A stretch of DNA of 64,000 nucleotides from an uncultured Hungatella sp. (GTDB taxonomy: Bacteria > Bacillota > Clostridia > Lachnospirales > Lachnospiraceae): NCBI GenBank assembly GCA_910586845.1, contig CAJUJV010000005.1:12139-76138 (forward strand), in the 5' to 3' direction. Under the pieces are notes generated by a model that saw nothing but the letters and a program-made list of their open reading frames with translations, did not search any database and had not been told where the DNA came from. Positions 52,569 through 60,926 of the stretch are shown in pieces. The position numbers were made by a program, and so were the translations under genes. Positions within the stretch are counted from its first letter, which is position 1. The number at the start of each line of letters is the position of its first letter.

Positions 52569-53462
52569 ATGAAGATTTTGACGTATGAAGTGGAAGGAAG
52601 GATCAGACTGGGCATCTGGAACAGGGAGGAGACCTGGATCTATCCGGTAGAAAGCTTCGGTATGGAATACCGGCAGATGCAGGAGGTGATCCGCGGCATC
52701 AGCGAGTCGGAGATCCAGCTTTTGAACCACATGGCTGCCAAGGATCCATATGAGATCCGGGGCGCAGTGCCGACCGAGAATGCCAGGATTCTTGCCCCCA
52801 TCCTGAAGCCTGGTCAGGATGTGATCTGCCTGGGGATCAATTATATGGCTCATGCAGAGGAGTCGGCCAGGTATAAGAAGGAAGCTTTTGGGGGAGAACG
52901 CCCCCATGCCATCTATTTTTCCAAACGGGTAAACCGCTGTATTGGTCCTGACGAAGGGATTCCTGCTCATGCGGATATGGTGGACAGTCTGGATTATGAG
53001 GCAGAACTGGCAGTGATCATAGGGCGGGATGCCGCACGTGTGTCAAAAGAGGATGCGAGAAAGTACATATTCGGATATTCTGTGGTCAATGATGTCAGTG
53101 CCAGAAATGTACAGACCCGTCATAAACAGTGGTATTTCGGCAAAAGCCTGGATGGATTTTTCCCTATGGGGCCCTGTATCGTCACGGCGGAGGAGATCAG
53201 CTATCCGCCCCGTCTGGCTATCCGGTCCTATGTCAATGGGGAATTGAGGCAGAACAGCACCACGGACCTTCTGATTTTTGATATTGACCACGTGATCAGC
53301 GAACTGTCTCAGGGCATGACTCTGGAGGCGGGAACTATTATCGCTATGGGAACACCGGCAGGAGTGGGCATGGGATTTGATCCGCCCAGATTTTTGAAAG
53401 TCGGAGATCAGGTGTGCTGTGCTATCGAGAAGATCGGGAAGATCAATAATCCTGTTGTGTGA
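52569..53462 (+). CDS. Fumarylacetoacetate hydrolase (FAH) family protein
   Basis: A 297-residue protein with a short N-terminal lead-in and the FAH catalytic domain: ICLGINYMAHAEES, AIYFSKRVNRCIGPDEGI, LDYEAELAVIIG (metal Glu residues), YSVVNDVSARNVQ (metal Asp) and a C-terminal GTPAGVGMGFDPP. Members cleave or decarboxylate 2-keto acids and acylpyruvates, for example oxaloacetate or acylpyruvate; the substrate here is not predictable. It follows glpP by 10 bp and may be co-transcribed, then azlC follows after 18 bp. Confidence 0.9.
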   Translation: MKILTYEVEGRIRLGIWNREETWIYPVESFGMEYRQMQEVIRGISESEIQLLNHMAAKDPYEIRGAVPTENARILAPILKPGQDVICLGINYMAHAEESARYKKEAFGGERPHAIYFSKRVNRCIGPDEGIPAHADMVDSLDYEAELAVIIGRDAARVSKEDARKYIFGYSVVNDVSARNVQTRHKQWYFGKSLDGFFPMGPCIVTAEEISYPPRLAIRSYVNGELRQNSTTDLLIFDIDHVISELSQGMTLEAGTIIAMGTPAGVGMGFDPPRFLKVGDQVCCAIEKIGKINNPVV

Positions 53463-53480
53463 CAGAAAAGAGGGACATCT

Positions 53481-54185
53481 ATGGATCGGCAGATTTACTT
53501 AAGAGGAGTCAAACAGGGGATTCCTGTGGGACTGGGATATTTTGTGGTGTCATTCACCATTGGCATCGCGGCCAGGAAAGCCAGCCTGACAGCTTTTCAG
53601 GCGACGGTCATGTCTCTTACGAACCTGACATCGGCAGGGCAGTTTGCCTCCTTTGCCCTGATCGCCTCAGGGGCGCCTTATGTGGAGATGGTTATCTCGC
53701 AGGCAGTGATTAATCTGCGGTATTGTCTCATGTCCTGTGCCCTGTCTCAGAAGGTGGACAGCCGTCTGCCCATGCATCACAGGCTTTTTATGGCTTTCGG
53801 AGTCACGGATGAGATCTTCGGGCTCTCCATCTCCCAGAGAGGGAAACTGGATCCCTGGTATACTTATGGGGTCATGAGCGTGGCTGTTCCCGGATGGTCT
53901 CTGGGAACTCTTGCGGGAGTTCTGTCAACAGGCGTACTGCCCCGGACCTTTCTCAACGCCATGAATATGGCACTGTACGGCATGTTTATCGCCGTGTTCA
54001 TGCCTGCGGCCAGGGAGGATAAAAAGCTGCTGCCGGTGATTTTCTTGTCCATGGCTCTCAGTACTCTGCTGCAGGTGCTTCCCTGGTTTGACTTTATCTC
54101 GTCAGGGATGAAGATCATCTTGCTGACTCTGGTGATCTCTATGGGAGCTGCCGTGATCATGCCGGTGCCGGAGGAGGAGCTATGA
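53481..54185 (+). CDS. azlC: AzlC-family branched-chain amino acid exporter, large subunit
   Basis: A 234-residue membrane protein with the AzlC pattern: GVKQGIPVGLGYFVVSFTIG, TSAGQFASFALIASGAPYVE, INLRYCLMSCALSQKV and AFGVTDEIFGLS. With AzlD it forms an export pair for branched-chain or related amino acids. The AGAGGGA site precedes the ATG, and its stop overlaps the azlD start. Confidence 0.95.
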   Translation: MDRQIYLRGVKQGIPVGLGYFVVSFTIGIAARKASLTAFQATVMSLTNLTSAGQFASFALIASGAPYVEMVISQAVINLRYCLMSCALSQKVDSRLPMHHRLFMAFGVTDEIFGLSISQRGKLDPWYTYGVMSVAVPGWSLGTLAGVLSTGVLPRTFLNAMNMALYGMFIAVFMPAAREDKKLLPVIFLSMALSTLLQVLPWFDFISSGMKIILLTLVISMGAAVIMPVPEEEL

Positions 54186-54478
54186 GAAACTACATGTATA
54201 TTCTGGTGATGGCGGTAACCACCTATATGATCAGGGTGATTCCGCTGACACTTCTGAGAAAGGAGATCAAAAACAGGACCTTCCGCTCTTTTCTCACTTA
54301 TGTGCCTTATGTGACCCTGTCAGTGATGACGTTTCCGGCCATACTGGAATCCACAGAGAAGCCCTGGATCTCTTTCGTGGGCTTTGGAGCTGCCATGGTC
54401 ATGGCATACTGCAGAGTAAGTCTGTTTGCGGTATCTATGGGCAGCTGTCTGCTGGTGTTTCTGCTTCAGTTTTTATAG
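54182..54478 (+). CDS. azlD: AzlD-family branched-chain amino acid exporter, small subunit
   Basis: A 98-residue protein of three to four helices overlapping azlC by 4 bp (ATGA). The family motif TYMIRVIPLTLLRKEI is near the N-terminus and TYVPYVTLSVMTFPAIL follows. It partners AzlC in the membrane. GGAGGAG lies before the ATG. Confidence 0.95.
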   Translation: MRNYMYILVMAVTTYMIRVIPLTLLRKEIKNRTFRSFLTYVPYVTLSVMTFPAILESTEKPWISFVGFGAAMVMAYCRVSLFAVSMGSCLLVFLLQFL

Positions 54479-54491
54479 AGTGTCATGGAAG

Positions 54492-54518
54492 ACCCGGTTG
54501 TCAAAAAGCCGGGTATTT
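54492..54518 (+). terminator. Weak terminator after azlCD
   Basis: A 6-bp ACCCGG/CCGGGT stem is followed by ATTTGAT. Short stem, so only a tentative call. Confidence 0.35.
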
Positions 54519-54626
54519 GATAGAATGATACAGGGACGGAGGATGATGTGACCCATAAATAAGAAGGTACATATAACTCTCAGACCTGAAATCATGATAA
54601 AAACAGCAGGAAGGGGATCTGTGATT

Positions 54627-55151
54627 ATGAGTAATCCAATCGTAACTATTACCATGGAAAACGGCGATGTGATGAAGGCGGAACTGTATCCGGAAACGGC
54701 ACCCAACACGGTAAACAATTTTATCAGTCTTGTGAAGAAGGGGTTTTATGACGGCCTGATTTTCCACAGAGTGATCAGTGGTTTTATGATTCAGGGCGGC
54801 TGCCCGGAGGGAATCGGTACGGGAGGACCGGGGTATACGGTTAAAGGAGAGTTTTCCCAGAACGGATTTGAGAATAATCTGAAACATGATCCGGGAGTTC
54901 TGTCCATGGCGCGGTCCATGGCTCCTGATTCTGCCGGTTCTCAGTTTTTTATTATGCATAAGCGGGCGCCTCATCTGAACGGAGCCTATGCGGCTTTCGG
55001 AAAGGTGACGGAAGGCATGGATATCGTGGATAAGATTGCGGAGGTCATGACAGACTACAGCGACCGGCCCATGAAAGAACAGAAGATCCGGTCCATAACC
55101 GTGGATACCTTTGGAGTGGAGTATCCGGAACCGGAGACCAGCCTCGGATAG
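54627..55151 (+). CDS. Cyclophilin-type peptidyl-prolyl cis-trans isomerase
   Basis: ATG 54627 (AGGAAGGGG upstream) gives a 174-residue cytoplasmic protein; no signal peptide. The cyclophilin core is complete: VTITMENGDVMKAELYPETAP, YDGLIFHRVISGFMIQGG (catalytic Arg in FHRVI), AGSQFFIMHKRAPHLNGAYA split by a turn, and FGKVTEGMDIVDKI. It catalyses proline isomerisation during protein folding. An in-frame upstream ATG at 54594 is less likely. Confidence 0.95.
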   Translation: MSNPIVTITMENGDVMKAELYPETAPNTVNNFISLVKKGFYDGLIFHRVISGFMIQGGCPEGIGTGGPGYTVKGEFSQNGFENNLKHDPGVLSMARSMAPDSAGSQFFIMHKRAPHLNGAYAAFGKVTEGMDIVDKIAEVMTDYSDRPMKEQKIRSITVDTFGVEYPEPETSLG

Positions 55152-55225
55152 GAAATGGGTTCCCGGACCGGGAAAACAGATGGTGCGGGACAGCGGCAGT
55201 CTGTGGAAGCAGAGAAGACAGGAAC

Positions 55226-55945
55226 ATGACGAGAGAGTATGAGATCATTACAGAAGGACAAGTTCATAAAGTAGTAGTATCTGACGACAGAGAGGCTATC
55301 CTGGCCGCGAAAGCAGCCGGGACAGCCTCTGTTGAGGTACTGGGGGAGGGCGGTTCCTCGTTTCTGACCGCATATGCGGTGGAGAAGGAGGAGGATGTGA
55401 GCCGGGAATACCTGGAGCAGGTAGTCAGACGGCATCTGGGTCTTCCATGGGAGATCCTCAAGACCTGCAGACTCCTGATCCGGGAGTTCTGTCCGGGAGA
55501 CGAGGCACAGGTGCCGGAGGAGCCGGAAGACGGTGAGGGAGACCGGGTATTCCGGAGCAGGGATCTTCTGGAGGCCTATATCCGCAGTCAGTACGGATTT
55601 TGGGGATATGGTATCTGGGCATTGACGGAACGGGAGACCGGAGCCATCATAGGAAAAGCGGGAGTCACGAACCTGGAATGGGGATCGAAGGAAAACGGAG
55701 AAGAAGAGGCTCTGGAGCTGGGGTATCACATCTTCCGCCCGTGGCGCGGGAGAGGGTATGGGACAGAAGCCTGCGAAGGAATCCTGTCATGGTGTGCGGC
55801 CCGGGGGAATATGCCTGTCTACGCAAAAACGGATGCCTCCAACGAGGCATCCGCGGCTTTGCTGAAAAAACTGGGATTCCGCCTTACAGACCAAAGATAT
55901 ACCGAACCAGGGCAACGGCATAATCTGTTTGTCCGGAATTATTGA
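55226..55945 (+). CDS. GNAT-family N-acetyltransferase with an extra N-terminal segment
   Basis: A 239-residue protein. Residues 1-80 form an extra domain without a recognised family (EIITEGQVHKVVVSDDREAIL). Residues 85-239 are a GNAT fold of the RimJ/RimL type: RLLIREFCPGD, GYGIWALTERETGAIIGKAG split in two, LELGYHIFRPWRGRGYGTEA with the acetyl-CoA loop RGRGYGTE, and AKTDASNEASAALLKKLGF. The substrate is unknown. Its 3' end overlaps the convergent membrane-protein gene by 62 bp, unusual but with both frames intact. Confidence 0.88.
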   Translation: MTREYEIITEGQVHKVVVSDDREAILAAKAAGTASVEVLGEGGSSFLTAYAVEKEEDVSREYLEQVVRRHLGLPWEILKTCRLLIREFCPGDEAQVPEEPEDGEGDRVFRSRDLLEAYIRSQYGFWGYGIWALTERETGAIIGKAGVTNLEWGSKENGEEEALELGYHIFRPWRGRGYGTEACEGILSWCAARGNMPVYAKTDASNEASAALLKKLGFRLTDQRYTEPGQRHNLFVRNY

Positions 55946-56567
55946 CAATGCCCAGGTTGGCGGCCTCATCTGACAGATGCATGAGATCGGCCAGAGACGT
56001 GCCGCTGATGTCGACGGATACGGATACAGACCGGCCGGTGCTGTCCGGTGCGGTGCGGAGACGGTCTTTTACTGCCGAGAGAACATCCGGAGGCAGGATC
56101 TGCTCCAGATCGGCCATACCGTCCAAGGAGGCATAGTGATCCATGCTCTCTGCATCCGCCATGATGACATCCAGATCTCTGGTGGCTACCAGGGCCGAGA
56201 TCTTGGCCATAGAGGCGTAGCTGTACTCTGTGGCATCGTCGCCGTAGGAAATATACATAGATTCCACATAGACCGGCTGCTTTTTGCCGAATCCCATATG
56301 GTTAAAAAAATCCTGTTCCAGGGGGGCAGTGTCCAGTTCCTGAGAGGAGCGGTTGTTGATGATGACGCAGTAGAGCCCCGGGTCGATAGAAGCGTTGCGG
56401 ACAGAGGTGATGACGACGCTGATGAGCAGGATAAGCACCAGCACGGCTCCGATGTGAAATTTGTAGTATTCCCAGATGTACCAGAGCTTGTCCTCCAGGG
56501 ACATCTCTTTCATCTTCTGTCTTTCGGTGCGGACCTCTTCTTTTAATTGATCTTTCAATGATGACAT
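55884..56567 (-). CDS. Membrane-anchored protein of unknown function, paralogue of the gene at 43843-44532
   Basis: ATG at 56567 after GAGGAAG gives 227 residues; a longer frame to 56660 has no site. An acidic/basic coiled N-terminus (SLKDQLKEEVRTERQKMKE) leads into LWYIWEYYKFHIGAVLVLIL, one membrane helix, then an extracellular domain of about 165 residues with strands such as LYCVIINNR, YVESMYISYGDDATE and ALVATRDLDVIMAD. The same order is seen in the paralogue. Both have a DUF624 gene close by, here 1.2 kb away beyond a cell-wall-binding protein gene. Function unknown. Confidence 0.78.
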   Translation of the reverse strand: MSSLKDQLKEEVRTERQKMKEMSLEDKLWYIWEYYKFHIGAVLVLILLISVVITSVRNASIDPGLYCVIINNRSSQELDTAPLEQDFFNHMGFGKKQPVYVESMYISYGDDATEYSYASMAKISALVATRDLDVIMADAESMDHYASLDGMADLEQILPPDVLSAVKDRLRTAPDSTGRSVSVSVDISGTSLADLMHLSDEAANLGIVNNSGQTDYAVALVRYIFGL

Positions 56568-56736
56568 GGTTCTTCCTCGTTTCTGGATACCATCCGCGGA
56601 CGGGAGTATGGACTCCTGGCCATGGAGGCTGGGATGAATGATTTTTATAGAGTATAACACACTTTGCCATGAGCCGCAAGGATCCCTGGATCCGGCAGGG
56701 GGTTTGTATAAAAATAATAATTAACCTGTAAAATTG

Positions 56737-56765
56737 TTGACCAGATTGCAAAAATGAATTAAAAT
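56737..56765 (+). promoter_or_regulatory. Sigma-A promoter of the cell-wall-binding protein gene
   Basis: TTGACC (56737-56742), a 17-bp spacer and TAAAAT (56760-56765), about 30 bp before the ATG. Confidence 0.65.
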
Positions 56766-56793
56766 TTAAAGAAAAAACCAGGGAGGTAATGTA

Positions 56794-57645
56794 ATGAAAG
56801 CTAAAAAAATATTTTTGGCAGCATCGGTTTTCGCTTTGATGAGTACTTCTGCAGCATTTGGCGGAACATGGAAAAAGGGGACAGGAAACGATCAGGACAG
56901 ATGGTGGTATGATAATAACGACGGCACTTACGCAAAGGACGGCTGGCACTGGATAGACGGCGACGGGAACGGGACGGCTGAATGTTATTATTTTGACGGA
57001 AACGGCTGGCTGTACACGAATACGACGACCCCTGACAATTATCAGGTAAACGCAGATGGCGCGTGGGTTGAGAACGGAACCGTGAAAACCAAAGCCGTCG
57101 CTGCGGTGCCTTTTTCCTGGTTTGAAGAGCAGGGACTGAAATGTAACGCAGAAGTAGGGGTGACTTATGACTATATTACCCGATGCAACAGTGCTGTCAA
57201 TGTGGACACTAACGCGAAGCTGATTTTTTCAGAGTATCGGACATTTGACGCGGACGACGCCCACCCTGCAAAAGAAGGATATGAGTGGAAAACGGTTCAT
57301 GTGGATGTGGAATACGGCGATCAGTTCGCCCAGATGTATGGCCTTTCATGGTCCGCCCTTGTCCGCGACTATTATGGTACTGAGAGGACTTTAGGCAGCG
57401 ACGAGAGCGATCTGTTTACGGTCAATATGAACGGTATCGATTATACGGAGTGTACGGCAGATGTCAAGAGTAATCTGGAAGACTGGAAAGACGACGGAAC
57501 ACGTAAGCTGACTATGGATTTAACCTGCCGTGTTCCGAAAGGGTATGACGGGATTCTCATATCATTTTATAACAACCGGCTGTATGAAGAAGGCGCCGAT
57601 ATCGTCACCCGCCTGAGAGACGCACTGACATTCCGCCTGAAATAG
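56794..57645 (+). CDS. Secreted protein with cell-wall-binding repeats and an unknown C-terminal domain
   Basis: The 283-residue protein has a signal peptide (MKAKKIFLAASVFALMSTSA, cleavage near AFG) and then aromatic, glycine-rich cell-wall-binding repeats (DRWWYDNNDGTYAKDGWHW, AECYYFDGNGWLYTNTTT, NADGAWV), the type that binds choline or glycans in Gram-positive walls. Residues about 105-283 form a separate beta-rich domain with no recognised motif; WKTVHVDVEYGDQFAQMYG and TYDYITRCNSAVNVD are its clearest parts. It is monocistronic with a good promoter and GGGAGGT site. Its wall-binding part resembles the C-terminus of the protein at 3-3266. Confidence 0.85.
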   Translation: MKAKKIFLAASVFALMSTSAAFGGTWKKGTGNDQDRWWYDNNDGTYAKDGWHWIDGDGNGTAECYYFDGNGWLYTNTTTPDNYQVNADGAWVENGTVKTKAVAAVPFSWFEEQGLKCNAEVGVTYDYITRCNSAVNVDTNAKLIFSEYRTFDADDAHPAKEGYEWKTVHVDVEYGDQFAQMYGLSWSALVRDYYGTERTLGSDESDLFTVNMNGIDYTECTADVKSNLEDWKDDGTRKLTMDLTCRVPKGYDGILISFYNNRLYEEGADIVTRLRDALTFRLK

Positions 57646-57675
57646 ATAATCTTTTTATAAATTTTCCTTACTAAA

Positions 57676-57704
57676 TTGATTTTCCTCTGAAAATCCGATA
57701 TAAT
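57676..57704 (+). promoter_or_regulatory. Sigma-A promoter of the second DUF624 gene
   Basis: TTGATT (57676-57681), a 17-bp spacer and a perfect TATAAT (57699-57704), 43 bp before the start codon. Confidence 0.65.
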
Positions 57705-57747
57705 AATACAATATTTACGTATTTTGTGAAGAAAAGAGGAAATGCCC

Positions 57748-58458
57748 ATGTTAGCAGGTTTATTTAATTATGATAACCCGGTATGGCGTTTTATCGGTAA
57801 GCTCTGGGATGTACTGGTCGTGAATATTCTCTGGATCATCTGCAGCATCCCGGTTGTGACCGCAGGCGCCTCTACCACGGCTATGTATTATGTGACGCTG
57901 AAACTGGCCAGAGACGAAGACGGATACACTATCCGTTCCTTCTTCAAGTCTTTCAAAGAGAACTTTAAGCAGGCCACTGCTATCTGGCTCATATTCCTGC
58001 TCACAGGCATGCTGCTGGCCTTTGATGTATATTATTTTATCAAGATGGCGGCGCCCTCCTCACTGAGGACGATCATGATCTCCGTGTTTGTGGCCATGAT
58101 CTTCATATGGTCCGCCATGTTTACTTATGTATTTCCTCTCCAGGCCCGGTTTTACAATCCGGTGAAGAGAACGATCTTTAACTCCTTTTTCATGTCTATC
58201 CGCCACATGTTCCATACCATCGGCATGCTGGCAGTGGACGCGGCTATCCTGTTTTTGTCGGTCACCTATATTCCTCAGCTGAGTATCTTCGGAGTGGCAC
58301 TGGTTGCGTTTTTTAACTCCTATATGCTCAACAGTGTCTTCAGCAAATATATGCCGAAGGAGCAGAAACCGGCAGACATGGAGCTGAAACCTCTCTTTGC
58401 CGAGGAGGAGGAACGGGAGAGGCAGGAGAAGGAACAGACCCAAAGGGAGGAAGTGTAA
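57748..58458 (+). CDS. DUF624 (YesL-family) membrane protein, second copy
   Basis: I chose ATG 57748 because AGAGGAA lies 6-7 bp before it; ATG 57742 is too close. The 236-residue product is a clear paralogue of the protein at 44611: LFNYDNPVWRFIGKLWDV, IICSIPVVTAGASTTAMYY, RSFFKSFKENFKQATAIWL and a PLQARFYNPVKRTI segment. It has an added charged C-terminal tail rich in Glu, Arg and Lys that the first copy lacks. Its molecular role is unknown. It ends at a strong bidirectional terminator. Confidence 0.88.
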   Translation: MLAGLFNYDNPVWRFIGKLWDVLVVNILWIICSIPVVTAGASTTAMYYVTLKLARDEDGYTIRSFFKSFKENFKQATAIWLIFLLTGMLLAFDVYYFIKMAAPSSLRTIMISVFVAMIFIWSAMFTYVFPLQARFYNPVKRTIFNSFFMSIRHMFHTIGMLAVDAAILFLSVTYIPQLSIFGVALVAFFNSYMLNSVFSKYMPKEQKPADMELKPLFAEEEERERQEKEQTQREEV

Positions 58459-58491
58459 CGACGCAGGAAGAGATTCGAAAGATATGGTATA

Positions 58492-58519
58492 CAAAAGCCG
58501 GGCTCAGGCCCGGCTTTTG
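58492..58519. terminator. Bidirectional intrinsic terminator
   Basis: CAAAAGCCGGGC and GCCCGGCTTTTG form a near-perfect 12-bp hairpin with A and T runs on both sides, between the convergent DUF624 and PAQR-family genes. Confidence 0.85.
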
Positions 58520-58550
58520 TCAGAGAACAGCTTACTCTGCAATTGGTGCG

Positions 58551-59204
58551 TTACGCCACGAACTGATACATCATCACATAATGGCAGAAGCTGCCGCCCA
58601 TGACAAACAGGTGAAAGATCTCGTGGGATCCGAAGCCCTGATGCCTGGAGTTGAACAGAGGCAGCTTTAAGGCATAGATGATGCCGCCGATGGTGTAGAT
58701 GATCCCTCCTGCCAGGAGCCATCCGAAAGCCGGTGCGGGAAGAGCATTGATGATCTTTCCAAAGGCCAGGATACACACCCAGCCCATGGCAATATAGAGT
58801 ACGGAGGAAAACCACTTGGGGCAGGTGATCCAGAAAGCCTTGATCAGGATCCCCAGGATGGCAATGGACCATACCAGCGCCAGGAGCCACCAGCCGGTCC
58901 GGTCTCCCAGGACCACCATGCATACGGGGGTGTAGGTGCCGGCGATGAGGATGAAGATCATCATATGGTCAGCTTTGCGCAGAAGCTTATTTACCTTCGG
59001 GGAGATATCCAGGGTGTGGTATATGGTGCTGGCCCCGTAGAGAAGGATCATGCTGGCTATAAATACTGCCAGGGCTGTGGCGGTCATGCCTCCTCCATCC
59101 CGGTGTGCTTTGAGAAGCAGAGGGGTGGCGGCCAGGATAGCCAGAACCATGGCGATGAAATGGGTGATGGCGCTGCCGGGATCTTTGATACGCAGTTTCG
59201 TCAT
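58551..59204 (-). CDS. Hemolysin III / PAQR-family membrane protein
   Basis: A 217-residue protein with seven membrane helices. Family marks are the N-terminal SAITHFIAMVLAI, LLYGASTIYHTLD with the first His of the metal site, KADHMMIFILIAGTYTPVC and the C-terminal HQGFGSHEIFHLFVMGGSFCHY, whose His residues complete the zinc site in PAQR proteins. Bacterial members have been linked to membrane homeostasis and haemolysis in tests; a hydrolase role is suspected but not settled. Own transcript, diverging from the pseudouridine synthase gene. Confidence 0.92.
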   Translation of the reverse strand: MTKLRIKDPGSAITHFIAMVLAILAATPLLLKAHRDGGGMTATALAVFIASMILLYGASTIYHTLDISPKVNKLLRKADHMMIFILIAGTYTPVCMVVLGDRTGWWLLALVWSIAILGILIKAFWITCPKWFSSVLYIAMGWVCILAFGKIINALPAPAFGWLLAGGIIYTIGGIIYALKLPLFNSRHQGFGSHEIFHLFVMGGSFCHYVMMYQFVA

Positions 59205-59286
59205 ATGAAAACCTCCTTTTGCTTAAGGCGCTCCCGGAATTGTCGGGGGCTTTATGAGAATGTAATAAAGTGTCGAGAACTGTTAT

Positions 59287-59307
59287 ATGTAGTTTTTAAA
59301 ACTACAT
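59287..59307. promoter_or_regulatory. 21-bp perfect palindrome, candidate operator
   Basis: ATGTAGTTTT, a central T, then AAAACTACAT. It lies in the divergent spacer, 10-15 bp upstream of a possible promoter for the plus-strand gene (TTAAAA at 59296, 18-bp spacer, TATACT at 59320). The size and symmetry fit a TetR, MarR or BlaI type site; no such regulator gene is in the window. Confidence 0.5.
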
Positions 59308-59390
59308 TATCTATTTTCTTATACTATACAGCAAACGGGAGGAAGATGCAAGCCTGAATACTGACAAAATTTGAAAAGAGGGAAAGAAGA

Positions 59391-60098
59391 ATGTTGGAAG
59401 TATTGTATGAAGACCGGGATGTGATCGTAGTAAGGAAGCCGGTGGGGATGGAATCTCAGTCCACATCCTCCTTTGCGCCTGATATGGTCAGTGAGATCAG
59501 GAAACATATCCACAATTTATGCACCTCGCCGGGGGAACCCTATGTGGGAGTTATCCACAGGCTGGATAAGCCCGTAAGCGGCGTCATGGTGTATGCCAGG
59601 ACCAGAAAGGCCGCTGCTTCCTTAAGTAAGCAGGTACAGGACGGGACAATGAGAAAAATGTATTTGGCCGTCGTCTGTGGAAGAACTGTGGATAATGTGG
59701 AAAACTTTGTGGATTATTTGTTGAAAGACAGCAGACAGAACCTGTCAAAAATTGTGGAAAAGGGGACAACGGGGGCGAAACGTGCCGAATTAAGGTATCG
59801 GGTTGTGGAAAAGACAGAAGAGCCGGAATCCCTTTCCCTGGTGGAGGTGGAGTTATTCACAGGGAGACATCATCAGATCCGGGTTCAGTTTGCAGGCCGC
59901 GGACTGCCGCTGTGGGGCGACAACCGATATAATCCGGCATGGGCAGGAGGAAAGAAAGCCGGAAAACCGGCGGGATCGGTGGCTCTGTCTGCTTATCGGC
60001 TGTCCTTTGTCCACCCGTCCACAGGGGAGCTGATGACATTTGAAGCAAAGCCTGAGGGGGAGATCTTTTACCGGTTTGATTTTCTAAAAAATGGATAG
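59391..60098 (+). CDS. RluA/RluD-family pseudouridine synthase
   Basis: A 235-residue catalytic domain without the N-terminal S4 RNA-binding domain, as in RluA- and TruC-type enzymes. The catalytic motif HRLDKPVSG holds D59; LYEDRDVIVVRKPVGM, KMYLAVVCG, VELFTGRHHQIRVQ and LPLWGDNRYNP are family segments. It isomerises uridine in rRNA or tRNA; the target cannot be told from sequence. The ribosome site GAGGGAAAG precedes the ATG. Confidence 0.93.
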   Translation: MLEVLYEDRDVIVVRKPVGMESQSTSSFAPDMVSEIRKHIHNLCTSPGEPYVGVIHRLDKPVSGVMVYARTRKAAASLSKQVQDGTMRKMYLAVVCGRTVDNVENFVDYLLKDSRQNLSKIVEKGTTGAKRAELRYRVVEKTEEPESLSLVEVELFTGRHHQIRVQFAGRGLPLWGDNRYNPAWAGGKKAGKPAGSVALSAYRLSFVHPSTGELMTFEAKPEGEIFYRFDFLKNG

Positions 60099-60215
60099 GA
60101 AAGTCATACATAAGACAAAGTCAGAAGGGCATACTGATATCGTACAAATGAAGTACAAATCAAAAACAGGCGAGTCCATGGTTCAGCCGTGTAAAGAACT
60201 GAAGATGGAACAGCG

Positions 60216-60247
60216 CAGGGGGAGTCGGCCGGCTCCCCTGTTTTTAT
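60216..60247 (+). terminator. Intrinsic terminator of the pseudouridine synthase gene
   Basis: CAGGGG(G)AG pairs with CTCCCCTG with one bulged G, followed by TTTTTATT. The second copy of the family 1 repeat begins in this T run. Confidence 0.8.
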
Positions 60248-60376
60248 TCTATAGGAAATTGCGTCCTATGAAACAAAAACGCTCCGCTTAGGATGCGCAC
60301 TACGCGCAAGGGAAGATGGCTGCTGTCGCAGCCGCGCTCCGGCGCGAGAGTCCGGCAAGCCGGACTCTTTGTTCTG
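60241..60376 (+). repeat. Structured interspersed repeat, family 1, copy 2 (136 bp)
   Basis: Same length and hairpin order as 19151-19286: ATAGGA/TCCTAT, TGCGC-ACTAC-GCGCA, GGCTGC-TGTC-GCAGCC (60318-60333), CGCGC-TCCG-GCGCG and GAGTCCGGC-AA-GCCGGACTC, ending TTTGTTCTG. The loop of the last hairpin is AA here and TT in copy 1. It is again between convergent genes and directly after a terminator. The rest of the 305-bp spacer (60099-60403) holds only that terminator. Confidence 0.8.
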
Positions 60377-60403
60377 CACACGGGGGCGGAGTGGAGAGGA
60401 AAT

Positions 60404-60811
60404 TTACAGGGAGGCCGGCATACCATGAAGGTCTTCTCTGATCCATTCCAGAAATTCCAGACATTCTTTTCTGATATGCTCCGGCGGATCCAGCTTCAGC
60501 GCGTTGTCGAAGGCTTCCCCGGCCTCTGCCAGAAGGTCCGGAACTTTCGGGAGACCTGAGGCCCCGTATGCGGAATAATAGAGGGCATAACCCCTGCGGT
60601 ACTGCCAGGTCCAGGTATACCGGAGCCGGGGCTTCAGCTCATCTAGGACCAGGAGGGCACGGGAATATTGGCCCAGATTGTTGTAGGCCAGGATCAGCTC
60701 GCCGAGAAGCCGGTCCGTCCGGTCTCTGCCGGGAAGGCTTAAGACGGCGTTCACCGTATGTTCATGTTCTCCGGCCTGATACCACTGATGGATCTGATCC
60801 AATAAAGTCAT
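60404..60811 (-). CDS. TPR-like small protein of unknown function
   Basis: ATG at 60811 after AAGGGGG gives 135 residues; the longer frame to 61102 has no site and is not protein-like. Helical repeats of TPR type can be seen (LLGELILAYNNLGQYSRAL, YRRGYALYYSAYG, AGEAFDNALKLDPPEH). The protein is acidic and cytoplasmic. Similar small TPR proteins in Lachnospiraceae occur beside effector or immunity-like genes, but nothing here ties it to one. Function unknown. Confidence 0.75.
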   Translation of the reverse strand: MTLLDQIHQWYQAGEHEHTVNAVLSLPGRDRTDRLLGELILAYNNLGQYSRALLVLDELKPRLRYTWTWQYRRGYALYYSAYGASGLPKVPDLLAEAGEAFDNALKLDPPEHIRKECLEFLEWIREDLHGMPASL

Positions 60812-60926
60812 CTGTCTGCCCCCTTTCTTTTTCTCAGTGTACCACAGGACGCCGGGGAAGGGAAAGGGGATACTTTTTGGATTTTTTGAGGAAAAAACAG
60901 AAATTTTGCAGAAAAAGAAAGGCTGC

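Noticed and set aside
60091..60291. A 66-codon open frame after the pseudouridine synthase.
   Set aside because: It crosses the terminator and the structured repeat, has no ribosome site and is not protein-like.
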